Source: Antilocapra americana
Lineage: Eukaryota; Chordata; Mammalia; Artiodactyla; Antilocapridae
Length of the DNA stretch: 64,000 nt
NCBI GenBank assembly: GCA_007570785.1
Contig: ML664161.1
Span: 16,210,861-16,274,860, forward strand
Reading direction: 5' to 3'
Made by a program: the position numbers and the translations under genes. The notes beneath the pieces were generated by a model, which saw nothing but the letters and a program-made list of their open reading frames with translations, was not told where the DNA came from and searched no databases. The stretch's first letter is position 1. Each line of letters starts with the position of its first letter. Below, one piece after another: positions 1-11,539 of the stretch.

Positions 1-2040
1 TTATTTAATGTAAAAAACCCCCTCTTATTTACAAAAGGAAACAGAGACTTAATTGAAAACATTTAGATAACATTGAAGAGGACAAAGAAAAAAGAAACAA
101 AAATATTTTTTTTTTAGCCAGAGATAAACACCACTAACAGATAGCTTATTCCAACCTAATATTTCTTATGCTATGACTATGTATATATGTGTTTGTACAT
201 ATTTAGACAGAATGATAGCGTATATGTTCATTGAGAGTCTTTTCTTGCTGTTTGCATTACAGTGATCATTTTTCCATGTCAATGAATATTTTTAAACCAT
301 ATGGCTTTTGATTGTTATATAGAATTGCTTCAAGCAGAAAATGCCTTACATTTCTTAATCAGTGACCTATTATTTTATATTAATAACCAGTGCTTCTTGC
401 AGGGGCTCTCTGCCAGAATAGAAAATTTTATGGATGTCTCCACAACAAGCTGTCACCATAGATGGCTTTAACAGATCACTGCACATAATTAGAGGATATC
501 TGAGGTCAAGAGCTTTTCCATTAATTGAAATAATTAAGATACCTTTTTCTCTGTAGATTTTCCCAATTCCCCTTTTTGGCATTAGTCACAGTAACTAATA
601 TTCATGTCATGTTTTAATATAACCTCTGTCAGTTCTGGGAACATTTATGCAGCAATGAATTTTACCTAAAAGGAACAAAGCTGACTGCAAAACATATCTA
701 TTACAATGTCACAGATGTGAGTCATTCATTGGGTAGGTACTTACTGAGTGTCTAAAATAAGCAGACAACTCCATTCTGGGTGGGCAATACTCCATAAACA
801 CTGAGCTTCCACGATGTGCAAGGATGCTAAGAAATATAACTTATTTTAAAAGATTTTTCTCTTGGGGACTGTCATTTTTAAAAGATTCATCCCTGAGGGT
901 TGGAGCAATCAGAAAAGATTTCATGGAAAAAGTCTTGAAAGGATTGACAAGACAGAAATGAGAGTAGAGAGTTTTCAACCGAGGCTAGGAGACAAGTACA
1001 TTTATCCTTGGGGGACAGTAAATTGTGTTCACCAGAAGTGTAGGAGTGGGAGTAAAGTCTGAAAAGGAGTGTTGGGAGAGGTCCCTGAATGCCAGGCCAG
1101 GGGTGTCTGGGCTGCACTGAACATCATGGGAGGAGGCTTTTGAGCTGTAGAGTGCCTTGGTGGCCTAACCACCTTGATGTGATGAAAGTCAGTTCATCTT
1201 TAGTCCTCTGAAATCTCTCAATTTATGTTGGAAGTTAAAATTGTGTACCCATCACCACTTTATTCCTGCTCTTTGATCAAGATCTGCATGTGGAAACTGA
1301 CCCAATAGTGAAACAGTCCAGTTATAAATTCACATGTAAAATTTGCAAAATTAAGTTTAAAAATTCTGAATTTTTCCTATGATGGTACAATTAAGACATT
1401 ATCTCAGCTTTTTTGCCTTTATCAATTTTTATAAAACAAATAATAGCATCATTGCAGACATTTAAAAAATAGAAACAAAATCTTGTAACCAAATCCTATT
1501 TAAATTTTACATGTCTTTCCAGTTTTGTCAAAAATGCATGTTTATTTTTTAATTGTGATCTTACAATAATATTGTATAATTATTGTAAGTAGATTAAGCT
1601 AACATACTACAAATGGATTAAAACAGTCATTTAAAAATCATTTTTAAGATTTATATAAACATTTTTGGATATACCCAATTTAATCATTTGTCCATATTTA
1701 GATGGTGTCATTTTCCCTTGTTTTGATTAAAACTTTCCATCCTGTGTGCCATTGACATTTTGATATACAGAGAAGACATTCAGGTGTGATAAGATCTCTT
1801 TGATCCTTGGGAGTGCATGGGTGGGGCTTGTGGTCACTGGGGCCCCCAGACTAGTAGTTCGAGGCTTCATGAATTGAAGTTATTGACCAGTTACTTTAGT
1901 GGGCTGTACAAATATTACCATTTTCAAAGTGTTTCATTGAATGAAAAAAGTTGGGATGTATTTTTATAGTGATGCAGTAATTGTCCTCAACCTCTATTAA
2001 TATTACTGGTTATTGAACTTAGATTGTTTTCACAATTGAG
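1..2040. other. Upstream flank, AT-rich, no gene recognised
   Basis: No splice-supported frame or recognised protein. The short open frames are isolated. A stretch near 718-830 vaguely resembles MIR but is too diverged to call. From human gene order the upstream neighbour of USP13 would be NDUFB5, expected tens of kb away; nothing of it is seen. Confidence 0.6.
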
Positions 2041-2700
2041 TTTTTATTACTTTTTAGAGCAATACTTGCACATGATAAAAATTGTTAATGGTACAGAAAG
2101 GTAAATAGTAAGTGCCTCTTTAAACCTAGGCATTGTGTTTCTCTCCACAGAGCCCAGTTGTCAATAATTTTTTGTGTATTCTTCCAGAGGCTTCCAAAGG
2201 CCAAACAAGTACCTATCTATCTACAATGTTGCATAAATTTACTAACAGAATATTGATATCTAAATCTATAGCTATCTAGGGGCAACATTAAAAATATTTA
2301 GCACAGTTACCAACACTTAGAAGGAAGGCCCATGGTATATAGGATGTGCAGAAGGCATTCTGGCACATCCGTAGTCTTTAGAGCATGGTCTTGCTTTTAC
2401 ACATTAATTCTCACTCGGCTCTTTTAATCTAGTAATATGATTTGGAGATTATTCCACATCAGCACATACAGGGTGCTTTATTCTTTCAGTGGTACTGTGT
2501 TTTAACCACTTCCTATAGATGGATTTTTAGGCTCTTCTTTGATTTTTGTTACTATAGCAGTGCTCCAACAAATATCCTTATATAGTGTGAACTTATCTGT
2601 AGCATAAATGTCTAGATGAAGAATTGCTGGGGAAAAATAGTATAGGCATATAAAAAATCATACATAGTATTAAATTTCCCTCCAAAGAGATTGAATGTTT
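2040..2700 (-). repeat. Ancient L1-like LINE relic
   Basis: Scattered phrases typical of the antisense 3' part of old L1 (a 'tatagatggatttttaggctcttc...'-type stretch near 2,515 and 'attgctgggg' near 2,623). Heavily diverged; boundaries approximate. Confidence 0.45.
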
Positions 2701-3295
2701 TCAATCTATGGACAAAGTATATGAGGGCCTATTTCCCAAACCTGGGCCAACTCAGCATATCTGTATTAATGTGAAGGGTGAAAAATGATGTCTTGATTTA
2801 ATTTGCATTCAATTTAAAAATATTTAAAATATTTTGAAGGTTCCTGAATCAAGTTTTTCTCTGTAATTAGACAAGCAAGCTTCATCCTTGAACCTGAAAC
2901 AGGCACAGATACTACAGAAGGTGATAAGTGGGTGAGAATAATAAAAAGCAAAAACTCCTTGAGAGTATGCTCCCAAGGATGAGTAGCGATAGTGTTTCCT
3001 GTTTTACTTTTGTCTCCTCTTCTCCATTTCCATTTGACTGAGTTAGAAACTTGTGAGTTACATGGATGTGTGGTGTGTTTGAGCCTTGCTTGAGGTATGG
3101 AAATTTAGAAGTGCAGAAAGGGCTCATACGTCTATTCCAGGTAACTCATGTCAAATTCCAGGTACCATCATTTCTCCTTAGCAGAGCCAGCACATCTGCA
3201 GAATCGGAGAGAGTGACAGAACTAACGGAAGAAAAAAGAAAAAGAATTTAAGTACTATTTGACCTGGGAAAGGCTTATAGAAATCAGCATGTTTC
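2701..3295. other. Unassigned upstream stretch
   Basis: No recognised repeat or gene. Contains overlapping short frames on both strands only. Confidence 0.5.
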
Positions 3296-4190
3296 TTTGT
3301 TTTTGTTTTTTTTTAATTGAAGTACAGTTGATTTACAATGTTGTGCCGATTTGTGTATAGCAAAGTGATTCAGTTATGCACATACATACATTCTTTTTTT
3401 TTTTTTAAATATTCTTTTCCATTATGGTTTATCACAGGAGATTGGATATAGTTCCCTGTGTTATACATTAGGACCTTGTTGTTCACCATTCTAAATGTAA
3501 TAGTTTGCATCTACCAACCCCAAATTTCAAATCTTTTTTCTCCCTCCCCCTGCCCTTGGCAACCACAAGTCTGTTCTGTTTTCTATATCTGTAAGTCTGT
3601 TTCTGTCTTGTAGATAGGTTCATTTGTGCCATATTTTAGATTCCACATATATGTGATATTATATGGTATTTGTCTTTCTTTCTGACTTCCTTCACTTAGT
3701 ATGATAATCTGTAGTTGTATCTAAATTGCTTCAAATGGCATTATTTTGTTCTTTTTCATGGCTGAGTAGTATTTCAATGTATATATGTACCACATCTTCT
3801 TTATCCATTCATCTGTTGACAGACACTTGGGTTGTTTCCATGTTTTGGCTATTGTGAATAGTGCTGCTATGAACATAGGGGTGCATGTACCTTTTTGAAT
3901 TATAGTTCTACCTGAGTATCTGCCCAGGGGTGGGATTGGTGGATCATATGGTAATTTCTATTGTTAGTTTTCTGAGGAAACTCCATAATGTTTTCCACAG
4001 TGGCCGTGCCAAGTTACATTCCCACCAGCAGTGTAGGAGAGGTCCCTTTTCTCCACACCCTCTCTAGCATTTGTGTTTGTAGACTTTTTAATGACGGTCA
4101 TTCTGACCCTCTGTGAAGTGGTACCTTATTGTAGTTTTGATCTGCATAACAATCAGTGTATTGAGTCACTTTTTCTGTTTTATTAACTGG
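3296..4190 (-). repeat. L1 3' end, antisense
   Basis: Starts with a T-rich run followed by the standard ruminant/mammalian L1 3'UTR text read in reverse, and continues through the familiar 'cattcccaccagcagtgtaggag' region. 5'-truncated. It ends about 500 bp before the CCAAT box. Confidence 0.85.
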
Positions 4191-4695
4191 TAGGCGTCAC
4201 TGGTATCCTGCCCTTTAGGTTAGATGTGGTTAGGGAAGCTCAGTGCAATTGAACTCATGTTCTGAGTTTCTTTTTTTTTGAAGAAAATAAGAGTATGCTG
4301 TGAGACACACTCTGTTTTTGCAGATTATTATGTCACCTCCCACCCCAACCTATTCCCATTTATTATTTAAGGAACTGGACGTGTAAAGGCAGGGCAGAAA
4401 TATGTATGCAGTAAGATCCCAAATCAGCCAACTGAAATGGTTCACGCAGAGAAGACTTTCCAAAGACAGAGAAAACTATACCCTCCCTCAAATAATCTTG
4501 ATACTCTCCCTCATACGGAAGAAAAGTCAGTATTACTGGAAAACTATACATTTATCCTTACTAAATCTTACTCTATTCTTTTCCAATGAGCTTTAGATCT
4601 TAAAAACGTGAGGAACAAGTCTTGGATTAACATCGAAGTGCCAAAAACAAATTTAGATTTGGGCCCCACTTTAGGTTCTAGAGTCCCACCCCTAT
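4191..4695. other. Proximal upstream sequence, unassigned
   Basis: AT-rich sequence between the L1 relic and the promoter. No recognised element apart from the CCAAT box at its end. Confidence 0.5.
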
Positions 4696-4703
4696 CCAAT
4701 CAG
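4696..4703 (+). promoter_or_regulatory. CCAAT box (NF-Y type) upstream of the CpG island
   Basis: CCAATCAG fits the NF-Y consensus exactly. It lies about 130 bp before the GC-rich island starts and about 510 bp before the start codon. NF-Y usually binds within ~100 bp of the transcription start, so either a TSS lies near 4,800 or the site acts from further away. Function is inferred. Confidence 0.45.
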
Positions 4704-5012
4704 GGTACGTCCCCGCTGTTACCCTGGTTGTTTAAAAGCAAGCGGTTTTAAAAAATCTCAAATCCTGCCCTTTGTGTTGGCTGCCTCGGAGTTGCCCTTT
4801 CGCAGACTAGCGATTTAGGACAGAAAACACGGCGGTGGCGCCCGCCGCACCCGGCTCCGGAGCCTGCGCCCGGGGGACTCGCCCCCCGCCCCGGCCGCCC
4901 AGCCCGGCCAGGGCCCCAGGCCCCTCTCCGGCGCCCCCTCCCCGCGCGCTGCGGCGGGTGCTCCCGAGCGCCCCGCCTGACGCTGCAGCTGGGCCCGCGA
5001 TTCGCCATCGGA

Positions 5013-5022
5013 TTAAAAATAG
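5013..5022 (+). promoter_or_regulatory. MEF2-consensus / TATA-like AT element inside the CpG island
   Basis: TTAAAAATAG matches the MEF2 consensus YTAWWWWTAR at every position and is the only AT-rich patch in about 350 bp of GC-rich sequence. It lies 188 bp upstream of the start codon. It could bind MEF2 or act as a TATA-like element setting a TSS near 5,045. Both roles are inferences. Confidence 0.35.
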
Positions 5023-5136
5023 CAGCGTCCCCTTCACCCGCCAGCCCGCCCGCCTGCCCAGGCCCCGGGCGCCCGCTGCCGCCCCGCGGCCGGCTCTCCC
5101 CGCCCGTCCCGGCTCGGCCGCCGTCGCCCGCGCCGC

Positions 5137-5151
5137 CCGCCGCCGCCGCCG
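5137..5151 (+). repeat. (CCG)5 in the presumed 5'UTR
   Basis: Five perfect CCG units within a longer CGC/CCG-rich run that ends 59 bp before the start codon. Such tracts are common and length-variable in CpG-island 5'UTRs. Confidence 0.8.
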
Positions 5152-5209
5152 CGGTGGGCAGACCCAGCGCTCCGCTCCGCTCGGCTCGGCTCGAGTGCGC
5201 GCCGCGGCC

Positions 5210-5377
5210 ATGCAGCGCCGGGGCGCCCTGTTCGGCGTGCCGGGCGGCAGCGGCAGCAGGAAGATGGCTGCAGGAGACATCGGCGAGCTGCTGGTGCCCC
5301 ACATGCCCACGATCCGTGTGCCCAGGTCCGGGGACAGGGTCTACAAGAGCGAGTGCGCCTTCTCCTACGACTCCCCG
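5210..5377 (+). CDS. USP13: USP13 exon 1 (coding part), residues 1-56
   Basis: Encodes the amino terminus, beginning [10 protein letters not shown] and ending FSYDSP, 56 codons. The start chosen is ATG at 5210: this is the known USP13 N-terminus and has a purine (G) at -3, with C at +4. A second in-frame ATG (Met19, at 5264) has a stronger context (A at -3, G at +4). The exon ends with CCG followed by GTAAGT, a near-ideal donor; intron phase is 0. The frame stays open upstream to 4811 but has no ATG there, and it also stays open into the intron to 5689, both expected in a CpG island. Together with exon 2 it starts the N-terminal ZnF-UBP-like module that USP5 shares. Confidence 0.97.
5261..5271 (+). 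promoter_or_regulatory. YY1-like motif overlapping codons 18-21
   Basis: AAGATGGCTGC is close to the YY1 consensus AAGATGGCGGC. Downstream YY1 sites of this kind are common just inside CpG-island genes. Here the motif contains the Met19 codon, so coding and regulatory constraints cannot be separated from one sequence. Confidence 0.4.
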
Positions 5378-6984
5378 GTAAGTGAGGCTCGGCGGCGGGA
5401 CGGCGCCTCGGGGGAGGTCGCGGTGCCCGCGGCCTGGGGCGGCCGCGAGCCGCCGAACTCGGCCGCACGAGAAGCGCGGGGGGGAGAAGATGCGCCGTGG
5501 CAGCTGGGGACCCGCTCCTCCGGGCGCCGGAGTTGGCTCAGGGGCACGGCAGTTCGGCAAACACTTCCCCAGGGCTGCTGCAGCCGGAGCCCGGGGCGGC
5601 CGGGGTGGTTTGCTCCGCCAGCCTTCGGCTGCCAGGACCCCAAGCCCCGCCACCGTTTGAAAGATAGATTGAGTCGAAGAGTTCCCTAATCTTCACTGTG
5701 CGTTGCAGATGGTTTGCGTCCTCTTTGGGGCGAGCGCGAAGGGCAGGTGGGAGGACGAGGTTGATTCACTCCGGATGCATGCAGCCCTTCTCTTTCTGGG
5801 ACCGTTTGCTTTGCCCAGGGATTCCCACTCCTGGACAGTTCTGCTTTCCTCTCTCCACTTGAAATAACTCCCCACTCCTTTTCTTTCCGTCAGAGCATCG
5901 GAAGAAACCCTCGGGTGCTTCCACTGGGGCAGCAGAAATCGAGGGTCTGTTCGATTGCTACGGTTTCCTGAATCCTTTCTCTTTCCCTCCTAAACGAGTC
6001 ACTTTGACTGAAATGCACCAGTATAAATTATTAAAAGTTCAGTCGCGAGTCGTGACCTCAGAGCCTGGCGGGGGAAGTGGAGACGCACCACCGCCTTCCA
6101 CCCGGCGCTGTTGGTGTGTTTTTCATCAGGTTGGATGTGTATGTGTGAGAAGGAAAAAGGAGGGTGAATTGTCCTTTTCGGGAGTCAAAATGGGCTTCAA
6201 AGTGACTCAGCTGTCTGGCGTTTATCATGTCTTTTTGAGGACCAGGTTATTTTTATCCACCCACTTTAGAGCTCATGTGTCACTCGGCAGATCTCAATGC
6301 AAAAGGGAGGTTTCTGGAGGCACCGGGGCAGGTTTCACAACAATAGTCTAACACAGTTTATTCATATTATGTTTTGTTGGATGAAAAAAAAAAGCCAGAT
6401 AAATGGCACATGTTCCAAAGTATCCTTATTATCTTGTGAGTTGCTTTCAGCTGATTTCAAAGGGTTTTTGTTTTGTACTCAGTGGAGTTGCAGAATTTGT
6501 ATCCTTTCTGTGATTTTTTTATTTTATGCTAATAACAGGTCGTTTGGGAGACAGAAGTCTCATTTATTTGCTCATTACTTTTTTTTTCTTTTAATAAGGT
6601 GTGTAGTGTGAAGTGAAATGGTTGTATTTATTACTTAGCGGCTTGTGATTACACTACTTAATGTGTCTGTCAGCAGTGTCATTGTATCCACAAAGTATCT
6701 GAAAATGTCATTTTCAGATTTTGTGTCTAGTGTTGAGCTGGTTTCCACTAATAGCTTCCAAAGGTAGAGAGGAATGACCCTAATTAACTTAAGCAATGGA
6801 AGATTGTGAATGCCATGGGGAAAGTAGCCCAAGTCTTTTAGGATAATACAACATGTGAAGTGGGTAAAACTGCTTTCTCTTTGAACTGGGTTACTCTTCA
6901 GATTCGTCTTACAAACTTTGTTATTGAAAGTCTTTGCTGTGTTTTATAGTGTATGGTAGGAGTGAAGGAAAAAGCTGATTATTT

Positions 6985-7105
6985 TCCTCACTTTCACAAA
7001 TAGTTATTGGAAGCTTACTGTGTACCAGACACTATTCTAGAAGTATTTTATCCAGTGTAAACTGATTTTATTCATGTCACAGTAGTTCCTTGAGGAAGAC
7101 TGGGC
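6985..7105 (+). repeat. MIR SINE relic
   Basis: Core text 'gcttactgtgtaccagacact' followed by a Cys-type MIR body; diverged. Confidence 0.7.
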
Positions 7106-8224
7106 TTATTTACAAAGCCAATCAATCAGTATATTTCTTTATGTTTCAAGGGAGGAAGAGAAAGATTTTATAACAAGTTATATTAAAGTACAGTGCACGA
7201 TAATTTGAGATCTTTCCCTATGGTACTTATTAAACACTTCATCATGAATCTCATAAGGGTTCTAGAGCACCTACTACGTGCTAGCTGTTACATGCATGGC
7301 TATAAGAACCATACAGAGCAAAATTCATTGGTGCCAAACAGCAGAGACTTTAATCCCCCATTGCGGTAGGACTGTGGTAGAGAAAGGACCAAAATCATCT
7401 GAGTGGAAACAATAGCCATCCTTGCATTGGATACTTTTGAAAATGGTCATAAATAAGGATGGTTGGAAATAAATAGAACAGCATTCTAGGCCACGTAAAT
7501 TATATGTGCAAATATAAAGTGTAAATATTTTCTTTTTATTTGCTAGTAATGTATTTGGAAGAAAAAGACTGATTTGATAAGCAGTGAGCTCAGAACCAAG
7601 TAGAATAGAAGATGGGGGCCTTGAATGCCAAGAACAGGATCTTGGCTTTCATGTGGTCAGTTATGGAAAGCTCCTGTGAGTAATGTGATTTAAAAGAGTG
7701 TTAGAGGAAGACTGAATTGATAACTTTTATTTTGCGTCTCCCATGTCTAAGGTGTGGTGTGACTACCTTTGCTATTCTTCACTTTCGTGGGTATGAAGTG
7801 GGACAGCATGACAACTCATTTTGATGTCCCTCTTCTACCTTTCTTCCTACCTGCTAGTGATTTGCACAGAACAGATGCCCAGTAACAGTTATTTTGGAAT
7901 GAGTGAGAATTTGTCTTTTCACCTACCAGTTTGGTTCACTGTCTCACTGTGACCAGTAAGGTTCACCTCTCCAGGACTTGGTTCATCTTGCAGGTTCTGT
8001 AATGGGATCTTTCTGGAAAGGGTTCCCAGCAGTTCCCAGCTGCTGGCCCAGCATCTGGTATATGTACCAGGAACTCAGTGAATGTCTAGGAAACATACAA
8101 ATTCTCTGTGGTTATGGGTTATGAAAATCGTAAGGATACACCACATGGGAAACACTGGGAAAGGAATCTTGTGGGATTCTCATGTAGAAAGTAGGACTGT
8201 TGTGGGGGACAGATGTGCAAGAAG

Positions 8225-8385
8225 GAGCTGGACTGGCAGGGTTTGAATTCCCGCCCTGTCACCCAGCTTTGTAACTTCTCTGTGTCCCAGTTTCTCCAGT
8301 CTGCAAAATGAAGACGATAATAGATCCTACCTCATGGGGATGTTTTGTGGATTAAATAAATACATGCCTGGCCAATTAGTAATTG
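8225..8385 (-). repeat. MIR SINE relic
   Basis: Reverse-complement MIR: 'cccagtttctccagtctgcaaaatg' leading into 'acctcatggggatgttttgtggattaaat'. Confidence 0.75.
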
Positions 8386-8397
8386 CTATAGGAAGAA

Positions 8398-8618
8398 ACG
8401 GGACTTCCCTGGTGGTTCAGATGGTAAAGAATCTGCCTGCAATGTAGGAGATCTGGATTCAATCCTTGGGTCAGGAAGATCCCCTGGAGAAGGGAATGGC
8501 AACCCACTTCAATATTCTTGCCTGGAGAATTCCATGGACAGAGGAGCCTGGTGGGCTATATACAGTCCATAGGGTCGCAGAGTCAGACTTGACTAAAGCT
8601 ACTAACACTTTCACTTTC
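8398..8618 (+). mobile_element. Bov-tA SINE with 10-bp target-site duplication
   Basis: Full tRNA-Glu head (ACTTCCCTGGTGGTTCAGAT) plus Bov-A body ending in the ACTTTCACTTT tail. Flanked by ATAGGAAGAA at 8388-8397 and 8619-8628. Confidence 0.93.
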
Positions 8619-10154
8619 ATAGGAAGAAGAAGATAAGAAGTTGTAAGCCCAAGTGTTTGGTTGTCAGGGGTTATGTAGAAAGTTTGATGCGGTTAAGTGG
8701 GGAAATTGGTTCATACTTCTGCTCACAATCTTCATGAACTACCATGTAAAATCTGCTCTCTCCTCCTTAGTTATTGAACCCCACCTTCATCTGAATATAC
8801 CTTGTCCCACCTCTCCCCGCTTTCTAGGTTGCCAGCTCTGGGGAGTCCAGACTCTGGATCTTCAACCTGTGGAGACTCCCTTCCTTTTCCAGGACTACAT
8901 TCCTCTCTTGGTTATCTTTCAAAGCTCTTAGCCCTCTCCTTCTGCTTTAGACTTCATCCTTTCCTCTGAAGCCTACATTACTTAGGGTCTGTGTTGTACA
9001 ACACAGCAGTTAGAGTCTGTCTTATATAATTTGCCATCATTTTATTTCTTTTTACCTACTTAACTGGTAGTTTTAAAGCACCTACCAGGTGCAGAGCCTT
9101 GTACCCAGCACCAGGTAGGAGAGGAGCAGGGCCACAGGGCTGGCTGCTAATTATGCTCCCGCCCCACCTGTGTGAGTGTGGGGAGCTGAGCTTACGTCCT
9201 GTCTCAGCTGGCGTCAATTGAAGGCTGAGACAAGGGCTTTGGCCCAGGCCTTTTATTTTGGAAAGGTATCCCAGGGAACAGAAGAGGAAGAACGTCCAAA
9301 GGAATAGGGACAAAGGGAAGGAAGCAAAGCCAAACGAAGGTGAGTTACTCCGCCGTGCTTCCCACCAGGACTCTGGGGAACTATCAGTGCCCCTCAGCAT
9401 CACCTTCCCACCCCAGGACCCGGAAGAAGAGAGTATTTATCCACTGGCTCTTGTGGCTGGTTGGGCAAGGGTGTGCCCCAGGGCTGAAACACTTGGACTC
9501 TTCCAGGTTTGTGTGTGTGCTCCCTGCAGGCTTGCTGAGACCAGCAGTCTCTGAGGATCAAGAGATCCCAGTGCAGCAATGAGGCTAGGACTGTCAGGCC
9601 ACTTGCTACGGTGAGCAGGGGCACACACCCAAAAAATGGCTGTGCGATCAGCATAAGCCGTGTCCCCCTGATCTCTTCTTCCCTTCCAGTGTCAGCACTA
9701 TTTTGTAAAAAGGAGCTCTTCCTCCATTCTCCAAAGCTCTGAGATCTCTTACTGATGTTGAGAAGTCACTGTTGGTTCTCTGCCTTCCTTGGGAGTCTTT
9801 TCAAATCTCTGGGAGCCTCAGTTTGGTAGTTGCTGGTGTAGATATCCATCAGGAAAGGCTTTGAGATCATCTGCTTGTAGGAAAATTTCATATTAGGGGC
9901 TCAGTAAATTCTTCTCTGATACTGTGATTTACAGTAAGAAATGTATATTTGATTTTTGTTCCTATTGCTGGCACAGAGCTCCTAAAACTCTTGGAATTTC
10001 CTAAATGATAAGAGCCACGAAGGTGTCTTTCATTATTCTTAACAGTCTTCTTTCCGCCACACCTGAGTTTATATTAGAGGCTTTTGGAAAGCCCCTGGTT
10101 GCCAGGGAAACCAACCTAGTGGTTAGAAGGTTGGAACTTTCAGCCCCTCCTCAT

Positions 10155-10372
10155 CTCCTGGGTGGTTGTACAGTCACTCAGATATGTCCAACTCTTTGTG
10201 ACCCCGTGGACTGTAGCCTGCCAGGCTCCTCTGTCTGTGGGATTTTCCAGACAGGAATACTGGAGTGGGTTGCTGTTTCCTTCTCCAGGGGCTCTTCCCC
10301 ATCCAGAGGTTGAACCTGTGTCTCCTGCACCAGCTCGTGGATTCTTCATATTGAGCCACATGGGAAGCTCTT
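10155..10372 (-). mobile_element. Bov-tA SINE, antisense
   Basis: Reverse-complement Bov-A body (GTCCAACTCTTTGTGACCCC) through to the tRNA-like head (GAGCCACATGGGAAGCTC). Confidence 0.9.
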
Positions 10373-10822
10373 ACCTCCTGGGAGGGGAGAGGGACTGGAG
10401 ATTGACATAGTCAACGGGGGCCAGTGGGTTAGTCATTCTCACCTGTCTGATGAAGATAGCAGCAACAAAAATCCCTGAACTCTGGGGTTGGAGGGTGCTG
10501 AGGGTCACAGAACTCCACATTCCTTTCCCCTTGCCCTGTCCTGCCCATCGCTTCTTTTGGTTGTTCACTGATATCCTTTAACATCCTTTGTAATAAGCTG
10601 ATAATCCTGTAAGTAGATTGTTTTCTTGAGTTCTGTGGGCCGCTCTAGCAAATCGATTGAACCTGAGAAGGGCTTCTTGAGATACTATTTATTTGTAGTC
10701 TGTTCTTCAGAAGCACAGGTGATAACCCAGGCTTCCCATTGGTGTTTAAGGTAGAGGGGCAGGGGGAAGCAGTCTTGTGGGGCTGAGTCTTTAATGTGCG
10801 GGACTGTGATAACTCCAGGTAA

Positions 10823-10903
10823 ATAGTGTCAGTGTGTGTTAGTCACTCAGTCTTGTCTGACTCTTTGCGACCCCATGGAATGCAGCCCGCCAGGCTCCTT
10901 AAT
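10823..10903 (-). mobile_element. Bov-A fragment, antisense
   Basis: Only the 3' part is present (TTAGTCACTCAGTCTTGTCTG to CCGCCAGGCTCCT); truncated. Confidence 0.8.
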
Positions 10904-11141
10904 TGAGTTAAATTGTGGAGCCCTAGGTGCCCATGGAGAGATGGAGAATTGCTTCCTATGGGAGAAACATCCTCTTCCCATGCTCCACCCCCTACACACT
11001 TGGTGGCCAGAAGGGAAGTATCCTGTAAGTAGAGGAGAAACTATACTTCTGTCTTTCCTTCCTTCTCCCAGTATTTGTGGATTTGCCTGGTACTACCTCG
11101 ACATTGCTAATTATAATAATGACAGCCAATATTTGTACAGA

Positions 11142-11332
11142 GCAGTGGTTCTCAACGTGTGCTCCCTGGACGGGCAGCACCAGTAAGTCCTGGGAACCTA
11201 TAGACATGCCAATTCTTGGGTCCCTTCTCAGACCACTGAAACAGACACTCGGGATGGGGAGTCTAGTAAGCCTGAATCGAATAGGCTTTCCGGGTGATTC
11301 TGAGGCATGCCAAAGTTTGAGAGTCAGTGACA
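11142..11332. mobile_element. MER5-like non-autonomous hAT (Charlie group) relic
   Basis: About 190 bp with terminal inverted sequences: CAGTGGTTCTCAA at the left and TTTGAGAGTCAGTG at the right. Length and termini fit the MER5 group; the internal sequence is diverged. Confidence 0.6.
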
Positions 11333-11334
11333 GG

Positions 11335-11520
11335 GCGTTTACTAGGTGCCTGGCAGCATTCTAGGCTGTGTTTATTCATATGTTAACTCATGTAATCCTC
11401 AAAACAACCTTATGCTGTGTGTTATTATCATTTTACAGATGAGGAAGCTGAAGCATGAAAGTCACACACAATATTAAGTGGTAGACCTGAGTTTTGAATC
11501 CAGGTTATCTGGCTCTAGAA
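11335..11520 (+). repeat. MIR SINE relic
   Basis: 'gtttactaggtgcctggcagc' through 'cattttacagatgaggaagctgaagc' and on to 'gaatccaggttatctggc' follows the MIR consensus well. Confidence 0.85.
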
Positions 11521-11539
11521 TACCTTTTTGTTCTTTATT

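Larger units (their letters stand above)
4830..5670. promoter_or_regulatory. CpG island: USP13 promoter, 5'UTR and exon 1
   Basis: Base composition changes abruptly from AT-rich flank to very GC- and CpG-rich sequence at about 4,830 and falls away after about 5,670. The island contains GC-box-like stretches (for example near 4,880-4,900), a (CCG)5 run at 5,137-5,151 and the start codon. No ATG occurs between 4,811 and 5,209, so a transcript starting there would carry no upstream ORF before the USP13 start. The TSS cannot be placed from sequence alone. The long open frames on both strands here follow from base composition and are not genes. Confidence 0.85.

Noticed and set aside
1..4700. A neighbouring gene (for example NDUFB5) upstream
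   Set aside because: No recognisable exon on either strand; the stretch is repeats and unassigned AT-rich sequence.
4748..5653. A 301-residue open frame on the minus strand, and other long frames, across the CpG island
   Set aside because: The translations are Arg/Pro/Ala/Gly-rich composition artefacts with no recognisable domain; the strand and frame that match a known protein belong to USP13 exon 1.
8398..8470. tRNA-Glu-like sequences at the heads of Bov-tA and CHR elements
   Set aside because: They are SINE heads with a SINE body and TSD attached, without a complete tRNA fold, so they are not tRNA genes.
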